A DNA stretch of 64,000 bases from Herbiconiux sp. SALV-R1 (GTDB lineage Bacteria > Actinomycetota > Actinomycetes > Actinomycetales > Microbacteriaceae): positions 2,852,001 through 2,916,000 of the forward strand of contig NZ_CP053344.1 of the NCBI RefSeq assembly GCF_013113715.1, in the 5' to 3' direction. Shown piece after piece: positions 41,927 to 49,461 of the stretch (the first letter of the stretch is position 1; every line of letters begins with the position of its first letter). The notes below the pieces were generated by a model. The model saw only the letters and a list, made by a program, of their open reading frames with translations. It made no database searches and had not been told where the DNA came from. A program made the translations under genes and the position numbers.

Positions 41927-43561
41927 ATGAGTGCGGGGAACGGGGACAGGGAAACGGAGCGCCGTTCCCGATTCGACCGCGCCGTGTTCCAGTCGCAGCT
42001 GCTCCTCGCGGCGGCACTGCTCCTGCTGGTGTGCGCCGCCTACATATTCCAGCCGTCGTCGGTGCTCGACGTGCGGTTCTTCGGCGGGGTCGCCATCGTC
42101 TTCGTGCTCACCGGGGCTGCGGCGCTCGTGCCGTGGTCGAAGATCCCGCGCGTGTGGGCCGCAGCACTGCCCCTCATCGACATCTTCGCCATCATGCTCG
42201 TGCGCGAGGGCAACCTGCAGCTCGGCGTGGGGCTGCTGCTCGTCTTCCCCGTGATCTGGCTGTCGAGCTACTTCGGGCTGGTCGGCGCCGTGGTGAGCGT
42301 GGTCACCTCGGCCGTGCTCATCTGGCTGAGCGCCGTCATCGGCGACCTGCCGATCACCGTCGCCAACATCGGTTCGCTGCTCGTGCTGCCCATCACCCTC
42401 GCGTTCATCGCCACCACGACGCTCGCCACCTCGAGTCGCACGGCCGCGCAGCGAGGGCTGCTGCGCCAGCAGGCCGACCTGCTCGAGGTCGCGCTGCGCC
42501 GCGCCCGGCGCCAGGAGCAGACGCTCGACGAGGTGCTGAACGCGGTGACCTTCGGAGTCGTCGCCTTCGGCCGAGACGGCAAGCAGACCCTCGTCAACCG
42601 CGCCCACCGCAACTACCAGACCGAGTTCGGCCTCCCCGAGACCAGCATCGAGCATCCGGTGATGTACCGCGCCGACCGCGTGACCCCCTACGACGACAAC
42701 GAGCGGCCCTTCGGCCGGGCCACCCGCGGCGAGCGCTTCGACGACATGGTGGTGTGGCTCGGCCAGCCGGGCGAGCACCGCATCGCGCTCTCGGTGAGCT
42801 CACGCCCGCTCACCGCGCCCGACGGCGAGCTCGACGGCGGCGTGATGATCTCGCGCGACGTCACGAGCGAGATCAACGCCATCCGCGCCCGCGACGACCT
42901 GGTCGCCTCGGTGTCGCACGAGCTGCGCACACCCCTCACCTCGATTCTCGGCTACCTCGAGCTGGCGCTCGACGACGAGACGCTCGATCCCTCGACCCGG
43001 TCGATGCTCGAGGTCGCCTCGGCGAACTCCGACCGGCTGCTCGCCCTCGTCGCCGACCTGCTCACGGCGGCCAGCGAGAAGGAGCAGCAGATCGTGATGT
43101 CGTTCAGCCAGTGCGACCTCTCCGAGATCGTCGCCCAGGCCATCCAGGGGCAGACCATCGCCGCGGACGAGCGCGGCATCGAGATCGACAACCGCGTGGC
43201 CGGCCCGATGCCGCTCGAGGCCGACGGCTTCCGGCTGCGCCAGGTGGTCGACAACCTGCTCTCGAACGCCATCAAGTACAACGTCGAAGGCGGCAGGGTC
43301 GACGTGTCGGTGTCGGCCGACGCGGGCAGCATCGACCTGGTCGTCAGCGACACCGGCATCGGTCTCACCGAGCTCGAGCAGTCGAAGCTGTTCGAGCGCT
43401 ACTTCCGCGCCGAAGGGGTGCGGCAGTCGACCATCCACGGCTCGGGGCTCGGCCTCACCATCAGCCGCGACATCGTCCGCAGGCACGGCGGAGACCTCAC
43501 CGTGTCGAGCGCGATCGGCGTCGGGACCACGTTCACGGCGACGATCCCGCGCGCGCGATAA
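41927..43561 (+). CDS. PAS-domain sensor histidine kinase
   Basis: The 544-residue protein has six helices (about 25-180), a coiled coil (QQADLLEVALRRARRQEQTL), a PAS domain (NAVTFGVVAFGRDGKQTLVN), a HisKA box (VASVSHELRTPLTSILGYLE, phospho-His near 331) and HATPase motifs DNLLSNAIKYN, VSDTGIGL, FERYF and GSGLGL. It should phosphorylate an OmpR/PhoB-type regulator; the one at 47.4-48.3 kb is the nearest candidate. A dead-GGDEF membrane protein follows 49 bp downstream on the same strand, so sensing and that protein are probably linked. Confidence 0.9.
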   Translation: MSAGNGDRETERRSRFDRAVFQSQLLLAAALLLLVCAAYIFQPSSVLDVRFFGGVAIVFVLTGAAALVPWSKIPRVWAAALPLIDIFAIMLVREGNLQLGVGLLLVFPVIWLSSYFGLVGAVVSVVTSAVLIWLSAVIGDLPITVANIGSLLVLPITLAFIATTTLATSSRTAAQRGLLRQQADLLEVALRRARRQEQTLDEVLNAVTFGVVAFGRDGKQTLVNRAHRNYQTEFGLPETSIEHPVMYRADRVTPYDDNERPFGRATRGERFDDMVVWLGQPGEHRIALSVSSRPLTAPDGELDGGVMISRDVTSEINAIRARDDLVASVSHELRTPLTSILGYLELALDDETLDPSTRSMLEVASANSDRLLALVADLLTAASEKEQQIVMSFSQCDLSEIVAQAIQGQTIAADERGIEIDNRVAGPMPLEADGFRLRQVVDNLLSNAIKYNVEGGRVDVSVSADAGSIDLVVSDTGIGLTELEQSKLFERYFRAEGVRQSTIHGSGLGLTISRDIVRRHGGDLTVSSAIGVGTTFTATIPRAR

Positions 43562-43610
43562 ACTCCGATCATCGCCGAAGGATGAGCGACGGATCAGGAG
43601 GTCTCACGTC

Positions 43611-44786
43611 ATGACACTCGACCTCGAGACCCTCCTCGTCGCCAGCGGCCTCATCATCATCCTCTGCGGAATCGCCTTCATCCTCAACACCGCCATGCGG
43701 CGCAACGACGCCTCGGGCCGGCTCTGGAGCATCGGCTTCATCGCGGCGATGCTCACCTCCCTGTCATTCTCGATCTGGAGCATCGCCGACGAGCTGTGGT
43801 GGGTGCTGGCCATCGGCAACACCGCCTACGTCATCTCGATCGGCGCCATCTGGTCGGGCGCCCGGGTCTTCAACGGGCGGCCCTCGCTCATCTGGGTGGT
43901 GCTCGCCGGAGGCGGGCTCGTCGCGCTCTTCACGGCGATCGAGGGGCCGGGCGGCGGGTTGTGGACGGGCTCGGCGGGGCTGTTCGCGGGCGTCGCGGTG
44001 TTCGCGGGCCTCGGCGGCGCCGAGACCATGCGCTCCCGCATGCGGCGCAACCTGAACGCCCGCATCATGAGCTTCGCGCTCTGGACGGTGTGTGCGTACT
44101 ACGTCGCCCGCACCGGCATCTTCGTGAGCCTCGGGCCCGACAGCTCGACCTTCCAGCAGTACTTCAGCTCGGAGCTCACCGTCATCCTCACCATCGTCGT
44201 GGTGCTGCTCGGCACCATCTCGATGTCGATCCTGCAGGCCGAGCGGTCGGGTGCCCGGGCGCTCGGCGACGTCACGGTCGGCGTGCACTCGGTGGTGGGG
44301 GTGCTCTCGGCGGCCCCCTTCATGCAGCAGTGGGCCGACTGGGTCGAACGCGCATCCTTCCACGGCGACCGGCTCGCCATGATCGCCATGGACGTCGACA
44401 ACCTGCCGCAGATGAACACGGCGTTCGGGCGCACCTTCGGCGACACCGCCATCCGCTCGGTCGCGCAGATCGTGCGGCACCACGCGCCCACGACGGCGCT
44501 GCTCGGCCACACCGGGGCGGGCCGCTTCGTCATCGTCGTGGTCACCCAGAACGTGGTCGACGCCGAGCAGCTCGCCATCCGCCTGCAGACCGCGCTGGTC
44601 GACGAGCCGATCGACCCGCAGCAGTCGCTGCGTGCCACCGCCAGCTTCGGGGTCGTCGACACCGACGGCTACGGGTACGGGCTGCCGGTGCTGCGCCGCG
44701 CGCTCGACGACGCCACGCACGCGGCGCGCGAGGCGGGCGGCAACAGCATCGTCGTGGGGCGCGGCATCGCGCAGCCCGGGGCGTGA
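43611..44786 (+). CDS. membrane protein with degenerate GGDEF domain (copy 2)
   Basis: The 391-residue protein has about seven helices to residue 215 and a GGDEF-fold C-terminus (LAMIAMDVDNLPQMNTAFGRTFGD, LLGHTGAGRFVIVVV, ASFGVVDTDGYG). The first metal Asp and substrate Asn-like residues look kept, but the signature is TGAGR, so catalysis is unlikely. It shares the layout, the WW(S/V)(V/L)A(V/I)GN segment and size with the gene at 35,801. GGAGG lies 10 nt before ATG 43611. It is probably an operon partner of the PAS kinase. Convergent with the lipoprotein gene 6 bp away. Confidence 0.77.
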   Translation: MTLDLETLLVASGLIIILCGIAFILNTAMRRNDASGRLWSIGFIAAMLTSLSFSIWSIADELWWVLAIGNTAYVISIGAIWSGARVFNGRPSLIWVVLAGGGLVALFTAIEGPGGGLWTGSAGLFAGVAVFAGLGGAETMRSRMRRNLNARIMSFALWTVCAYYVARTGIFVSLGPDSSTFQQYFSSELTVILTIVVVLLGTISMSILQAERSGARALGDVTVGVHSVVGVLSAAPFMQQWADWVERASFHGDRLAMIAMDVDNLPQMNTAFGRTFGDTAIRSVAQIVRHHAPTTALLGHTGAGRFVIVVVTQNVVDAEQLAIRLQTALVDEPIDPQQSLRATASFGVVDTDGYGYGLPVLRRALDDATHAAREAGGNSIVVGRGIAQPGA

Positions 44787-44792
44787 CGGGGG

Positions 44793-45464
44793 CTAGTTGT
44801 CGTCGTCGGACGAGCCCGAGCCCGAGCCCGAGTCGGGCGTCTGCGCGATCGCCACAGTGAGCTGGTCGGTGGCGGTCTGCTTGGCGTAGTCGTTCGAACC
44901 GGGCGCCGTCTGCAGCAGGATCTCGTAGGTGAACGAGAGCGTCACCGAGGTGGCCGCCGGGTCGAGCGCGGGCAGGATGAAGGTCTGGCTGTAGCTGTAG
45001 GGCGACTTGATGTAGTACCCCGGCTGCACGGCGGCCTGGTCGGTGATGGCGGCGGGGGCGGGCAGCGAGCCCGTCGGCCCGTCGACAGCGGGGGTGAGGG
45101 TCACCCGTGAGAGGTAGAAGCTCTGACCATCGTCGGTGCCGAGGGCACCGGTGAGCGAGAAGGTGATGGGCTTGTTCGCCTCGGCCGTCCATTGGTCCAT
45201 GCTGAGGGTCGAGTAGTAGTCGACGGTCATGGCGATGTCGCCGGCCTGCAGCAGGTGCTTCGCGCTGCCGGTGGCGAGCTCGTTCACCACGGGGGTGATG
45301 GTGGGCCGGGCCGTCGGGGTCGCGGCGGCCGTCGACGACGTCTCGGGCGCATCCGTGTTGAAGCGCGACTGGTCCCACGGGGCGGTGCCGCAGGCGCTCA
45401 CGCCGGCCACGGTGGCGAGCGCGAGGGCACCCGCCGCGATGCCCCTGAACAGCCTGCCTGCCAT
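44793..45464 (-). CDS. lipoprotein of unknown function
   Basis: The 223-residue protein has a lipoprotein signal ending VAGVSACG, with lipidated Cys25 predicted. The linker STAAATPTARPTITP leads to a beta-rich domain (ITFSLTGALGTDDGQ, VTLSFTYEILLQTAPG) and an acidic SGSGSGSSDDDN tail. GAGAGGG precedes ATG 45464. No family is recognised. It is divergent from the glycosyltransferase gene by 105 bp and could be an outer-face partner of the glucan machinery, on position alone. Confidence 0.72.
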   Translation of the reverse strand: MAGRLFRGIAAGALALATVAGVSACGTAPWDQSRFNTDAPETSSTAAATPTARPTITPVVNELATGSAKHLLQAGDIAMTVDYYSTLSMDQWTAEANKPITFSLTGALGTDDGQSFYLSRVTLTPAVDGPTGSLPAPAAITDQAAVQPGYYIKSPYSYSQTFILPALDPAATSVTLSFTYEILLQTAPGSNDYAKQTATDQLTVAIAQTPDSGSGSGSSDDDN

Positions 45465-45569
45465 CGAAACGCCCTCTCCCGTACCGCCTGATGCAATCTT
45501 AAGGTTTTCCTGACCGGACCCTAGCGCATTCAGGTGCGAACCCTGTGGGTCATACCGCAGACTTGAGCC

Positions 45570-47012
45570 ATGTCAGAGATCAACCCGTACGTGACCGACC
45601 GCACCGAACTCGGTGAGTCGGGCGAGTTCCAGAACGACTTCATCGAGTCGGTGGAGTCGCTGCCCTCGTACCGCCCCACGATCGGGTGCATCATCCCGGC
45701 CTACAACGAGGCGGAGTCGATCGGCGACGTGCTGGAGTCGCTGCTCAACCAGACGCGCCTTCCCGACGTCATCCACGTCGTGGTGAACAACACCACCGAC
45801 GACACGGTGAAGATCGCCGCGCAGTACGCCGGCCCGCACCTCAAGGAGGTCGACGGGGTCGAGCAGTTCACCGAGGTCTACGTTCACGACATCGGCAAGA
45901 ACAAAGACAAGAAGGTGGGCGCGCTCAACTACGGCTACCAGCTGGTCGAGGGCTGCGACTTCCTGCTCGGTGTCGACGGCGACACCACGGCGGCTCCGGA
46001 TGCTGTGGAGCGTCTCGCAGAAGAGATCACCTCCGACTCGCGCATCGGCGGCATCTCCGCCATCTTCTCGATCGACGACGCCCCCATCAAGGGCTTCATC
46101 GCCAAGTTCCTCATCACCGGCCAGCGCTTCCAGTTCGCGGCCTTCAACATGCAGAACATGCTGCGCGGCCGCAACATGGCGGTGCTCGGCGGGCAGTTCT
46201 CCATCTTCTCCACCAAGGCGCTCCGCCAGATCATGGTCGAGAACCACCAGAACACCCCGTGGGTCAAAGACTCCGAGGTCGAGGACTCGCTGCTCTCGCT
46301 CCAGATCAAGAGCGCCGGCTACCTCACCAAGATCTCGGCGCAGGCCCGCGCCGACGTGGGCGGCATGACCACCCTCCGCGGCCTCGACGCCCAGCAGGTG
46401 AAGTGGAACTTCGGCGCCATCGAGCTCATGTGGCCCGGGCAGCGCGGCGACACGAAGGGGCAGCCCTTCCACCCGAACCTCCGCCTGCGCTGGCTCGAGA
46501 ACCTCTCGATGCTCACGAACCTCGTCACCCGCGTGCTGTTCTTCATCCTGCTGTTCGCGTCGCTGTCGATCAACGCGTTCGTGTTCTCCCCCGTCTGGCT
46601 CATCCCGCCGGTGGTCGCCATCTTGCTCAACCTCCGCACGGCGCTGTCGATGAAGAACCGCAACGGGCGCGACATCTTCTTCGCGCTGGCCCTCTTCCCC
46701 GCCGAGATCTACATGTGGGTGAGACTCGGGCACTTCCTCCGGGCCTGGACCAAGTTCCTGAGCCGCAAGCAGACCGACAACTGGGCTGCGCAGGCCAAGG
46801 CCGAGCGCGGTCGCGGCAACGGGTACCTCGTTCCGCTCGTCATCCTCGTGCTCGTCGTGGCCGTGATGGTGCTGGTCTGGTTCCAGCTCACCCCGTTCGT
46901 GCAGTCGACCATCCTCTGGATCGGCTGGCCGGTGCTCGGCATCATCACGATCATCCAGACCCTCGGCATGGTCATCAAGGTGCTCCGCCGCTACCGCGGG
47001 TACAAGGTTTGA
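45570..47012 (+). CDS. processive family 2 glycosyltransferase (beta-glycan synthase-like)
   Basis: The 480-residue protein has a cytosolic GT2 domain: CIIPAYNEAESIGDVLESLL, the DxD motif in LGVDGDTTAAPDAV (near residue 135), the acceptor-side acidic motif KDSEVEDSLLS (near 233), and QQVKW in place of QxxRW. Two or three membrane helices flank the C-terminal part (VLFFILLFASLSINAFVFSP, VPLVILVLVVAVMVLVW). The layout matches PgaC, CslA-type and hyaluronan-type synthases. No PilZ domain is present. A GH6 gene and a GGDEF-EAL gene lie within 7 kb, hence a beta-1,4-linked glucan is my best guess. It overlaps the next gene by 4 bp. Confidence 0.87.
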   Translation: MSEINPYVTDRTELGESGEFQNDFIESVESLPSYRPTIGCIIPAYNEAESIGDVLESLLNQTRLPDVIHVVVNNTTDDTVKIAAQYAGPHLKEVDGVEQFTEVYVHDIGKNKDKKVGALNYGYQLVEGCDFLLGVDGDTTAAPDAVERLAEEITSDSRIGGISAIFSIDDAPIKGFIAKFLITGQRFQFAAFNMQNMLRGRNMAVLGGQFSIFSTKALRQIMVENHQNTPWVKDSEVEDSLLSLQIKSAGYLTKISAQARADVGGMTTLRGLDAQQVKWNFGAIELMWPGQRGDTKGQPFHPNLRLRWLENLSMLTNLVTRVLFFILLFASLSINAFVFSPVWLIPPVVAILLNLRTALSMKNRNGRDIFFALALFPAEIYMWVRLGHFLRAWTKFLSRKQTDNWAAQAKAERGRGNGYLVPLVILVLVVAVMVLVWFQLTPFVQSTILWIGWPVLGIITIIQTLGMVIKVLRRYRGYKV

Positions 47013-47404
47013 CCCGGTTCGTCGACCGCGAGGCGGCCCTCGGCCTCCTCAGCGCCGTCGGAGACGACGAGCACCGCGGCCGCTTCGTCCACGACTTCAT
47101 CAACCTCTGGGAGACCCGATCCCAGAGGTTGATGAAAGCACTCGGCATCCGCGACTTCGAGGATGCCGATGTCGTGTGTCTGAGCATCCGCTCGTCGAGC
47201 ACCATGCTCGGGGCGTGGCCGCTCGAGGCGATCGCCGGCATGGTGCACACCGCCGTGAAACAGCAAGACCTCGCCGGATGCATGACCCACCTCGCGAGGC
47301 TGCACGAGGTGGGGCGGCACACCTGCGCCGAGCTGCTCGAGCTGCTCGAGTCGCTGAAGCCTGCGGGTTCGGGTCAGTCGTCTTCGGAGGCGGCGAGGCG
47401 GTAG
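47009..47404 (+). CDS. Hpt-like protein lacking the phospho-histidine
   Basis: The 131-residue protein is helical and follows the Hpt bundle pattern: LGLLSAVGDDEHRGRFVHDF, helix 3 DADVVCLSIRSSSTMLGAW, helix 4 LEAIAGMVHTAVKQQDL, and AELLELLESLK. In true Hpt domains helix 3 reads HxLKSSSxxLGA; here Leu stands where His is expected (CLSIRSSS). It could not relay phosphate but might still bind a receiver domain. The TTG start at 47009 overlaps the glycosyltransferase stop (TTGA), implying a 1:1 partner of that synthase. Its end overlaps the convergent response-regulator gene by 31 bp. Confidence 0.62.
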   Translation: MTRFVDREAALGLLSAVGDDEHRGRFVHDFINLWETRSQRLMKALGIRDFEDADVVCLSIRSSSTMLGAWPLEAIAGMVHTAVKQQDLAGCMTHLARLHEVGRHTCAELLELLESLKPAGSGQSSSEAARR

Positions 47405-48333
47405 CCGACACCGCGCACGGTCTCGATCCAGCGCGGGGTGGTGATGCTGTCGGCGAGCTTGCGGCGCAGGTTCGCCATGTGCACCTCGATGGCGCGCTTG
47501 TCGGCCTCGCTCACGAAGTGGGCGGTGACGTAGCTCTCGCCGCGGAGGAGCAGCGCGAGGTCGGCCTTGCTGCGCACGCGGCGCTGGCTCTCCATGAGCG
47601 CGTTCAGCAGGTCGAACTCGCTGCGGGTGAGGTCGATCGCCTTGCCGTCTTTCTCGGCGAGACGCATCTCGGAGTTCACGAACAGGCTGTTGTGCTCGAG
47701 CCAGCCGTCTTCGCGCGAGTAGCTCTTCGGCGCAGCCGGCTCGGGGGCGGCGGCGGCCGGGGCGAGGGGCGCAGCGGAGCCCGCTGCGGCGTCGGGGGCG
47801 GGTGCAGCCGCGGCGTATGCGGCGGCCGGAGCGGCTGCCGGCGCCTGCGGCGCGTACTGCGCGGCGGGGGCCTGAGCCACCGGCACCGGTGCGGGGGCGG
47901 CGGCGGGCGCGGCGATCGGAGCGACCGGGCCCGAGCCGTCGACCGCGTTCACCTGGCGCGGCCGGCGCATCATCGCCTCGACCCGCGCGCGCAGCTCGCG
48001 CGGCCGGAAGGGCTTCGTGAGGTAGTCGTCGGCACCCGCCTCGAGGCCCTGCAGGGTGTCGATCTCCTCGTCGCGCGCCGTCAGCATGACGAGGTACGTG
48101 TTGCTGAACGCCCGGATGCGCTTCGCCGCCTCGAACCCGTCGATGCCGGGCATGCTCACGTCGAGCGTGGTGACCATCGGGTCGTAGGCCCGCACCGCCT
48201 GCACGCCGTCGAGACCGTTGCCGGTCGCCACGACCTCGAAGCCGGCCTGGCTCAGCACCGTCTCGAGAAGGTGCCTGATGTCGGCGTCATCCTCGATGAT
48301 GACGGCGACCCTACGTTCCCCATGCGTGTCCAT
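47374..48333 (-). CDS. OmpR/PhoB-type response regulator with long Ala/Pro linker
   Basis: The 319-residue protein has a receiver domain (VAVIIEDDADIRHLLETVLS, phospho-Asp in TTLDVSMPGIDGF, Thr in MLTARD, Lys in YLTKPF) and a C-terminal winged helix (IDLTRSEFDLLNALMESQ, VEVHMANLRRKL-type, IETVRGVGYRL). The two are joined by about 75 residues of Ala/Pro (APAAAPAPVPVAQAPAAQYA and so on), against about 10-20 in typical OmpR proteins. ATG 48333 is chosen since TACGAT lies 7 nt upstream; ATG 48339 is the alternative. It is convergent with the pseudo-Hpt gene and may control the glucan genes. Confidence 0.87.
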   Translation of the reverse strand: MDTHGERRVAVIIEDDADIRHLLETVLSQAGFEVVATGNGLDGVQAVRAYDPMVTTLDVSMPGIDGFEAAKRIRAFSNTYLVMLTARDEEIDTLQGLEAGADDYLTKPFRPRELRARVEAMMRRPRQVNAVDGSGPVAPIAAPAAAPAPVPVAQAPAAQYAPQAPAAAPAAAYAAAAPAPDAAAGSAAPLAPAAAAPEPAAPKSYSREDGWLEHNSLFVNSEMRLAEKDGKAIDLTRSEFDLLNALMESQRRVRSKADLALLLRGESYVTAHFVSEADKRAIEVHMANLRRKLADSITTPRWIETVRGVGYRLAASEDD

Positions 48334-48340
48334 TGCCATG

Positions 48341-48346
48341 ATCGTA
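48341..48346 (-). promoter_or_regulatory. -10 box TACGAT for response regulator
   Basis: TACGAT is 7 nt before ATG 48333 and only 1 nt before ATG 48339, so it favours the shorter protein. Confidence 0.45.
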
Positions 48347-48420
48347 GCAAGGGATGACGGCGCCCGGCACTGGGCCGACCAGAGCGCGCCTCGCTTGTGG
48401 GAGCCTGGCGCGCATCCGCT

Positions 48421-49410
48421 CTACCAGCCGGCGTTCGCCGCCAGCTCGAGCGCGTTCTCGTTCCACCACTCGCCTGCTACCGGCCCGCCGTTGCACTCGC
48501 CGTCGCTCTCGCCCGGGGGCTTCACCCAGAGGGTGGCGTCTTGCGCCGAACCCGACTTCGCGGGCTCGGGGGTCGAGCCGAGGGCGCGGCCGGGCGGGTT
48601 GCACCACTCGCCGTTCGACCCGGCACCGTTGCGGCCCGTGTCGATGACGTAGTGCGCGCCGTTCGTGAGCGCCGAGATGGAGTTCGCGTAGTACTGCTCG
48701 CGGTCGGTGGTGTTGTAGTTCGACACGTTCGTCGAGAAGCCGCGCGCCCGCTCGACGCCCGCCCGGTTGAGCAGGTCGGCCATCTCGGCGGCCGGGCCCC
48801 AGTTCGAGTGCCCGGCGTCGATGTACACGGTGAGGCCCGCCGCCACGAGCGTGTCGACCGAGTCGCCCACCTGCACGAGTCGCTCGTCGACGTTGTCGCA
48901 CTCGTCGGCCAGGGCCAGCGCGTCGGGCTCGAGAATGACCACGGAGCCGCTGCCCTCGAGGCCGTCGGCGATCTCCTTCACCCACACGGGGTAGTCGTCG
49001 TTCGAGAGCCCGCCCGCCGACTGGTTGCCGCAGTCGCGGTTCGGGATGCCGTAGACCACGAACACGGGCGTCGCCTTGAGCTTCGCCGCCTCGTCGACGA
49101 GGCCTCCGACGTAGTCGCCCACGTCGCCGATGGTGTGCTTCTCGGGCGTCAGCCAGATGGCTGTCGGAACCTCGGCGATGCGCGTGAAGACCGCGGCATC
49201 GTCGTCGTCGCCCGCCTTCTTCTCGTCGGCGGCGGCAGTGGCGGCCTTCGACGCCGGGTCGACGAAGAGCGTCTTGCCGGCGAAGGGGTTGTCGCTCGCG
49301 ACCCCGCCCTGCGAGAGGATGCCTCCGACGCCGATCACCATGGCCGCCAGAACGCCGACGATCGCGACGATCGCCACGGCGAGGCCGATGCGGGGCAGAA
49401 CTCGTGGCAC
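48421..49410 (-). CDS. glycoside hydrolase family 6 protein
   Basis: The 329-residue protein has an N-terminal membrane helix (IGLAVAIVAIVGVLAAMVIGVG) that anchors or exports it. GH6 hallmarks follow: VFVVYGIPNRDCGNQSAGG, VVILEPDALALADEC (catalytic Asp near 165), VYIDAGHSNWG, FSTNVSNYN, DTGRNGAG and ATLWVKPPGESDGEC. GH6 enzymes cleave beta-1,4-glucan from within or from the non-reducing end. In streptomycetes a GH6 enzyme sits with the CslA glucan synthase, and the same pairing here suggests editing or release of the polymer made by the 45.6-kb synthase. GAAGGAG precedes GTG 49410. Confidence 0.9.
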   Translation of the reverse strand: MPRVLPRIGLAVAIVAIVGVLAAMVIGVGGILSQGGVASDNPFAGKTLFVDPASKAATAAADEKKAGDDDDAAVFTRIAEVPTAIWLTPEKHTIGDVGDYVGGLVDEAAKLKATPVFVVYGIPNRDCGNQSAGGLSNDDYPVWVKEIADGLEGSGSVVILEPDALALADECDNVDERLVQVGDSVDTLVAAGLTVYIDAGHSNWGPAAEMADLLNRAGVERARGFSTNVSNYNTTDREQYYANSISALTNGAHYVIDTGRNGAGSNGEWCNPPGRALGSTPEPAKSGSAQDATLWVKPPGESDGECNGGPVAGEWWNENALELAANAGW

Positions 49411-49461
49411 GGAGCTCCTTCTTCCTGTCGCGGGTCTCGGCTCAACTCTATCCCGCCCGCC

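Noticed and set aside
41813-42778. N-terminal extension of the 40.6-kb kinase-like frame
   Set aside because: Low-complexity His/Asp/Gly-rich translation opposite the PAS kinase; ATG 41812 gives a normal membrane N-terminus.
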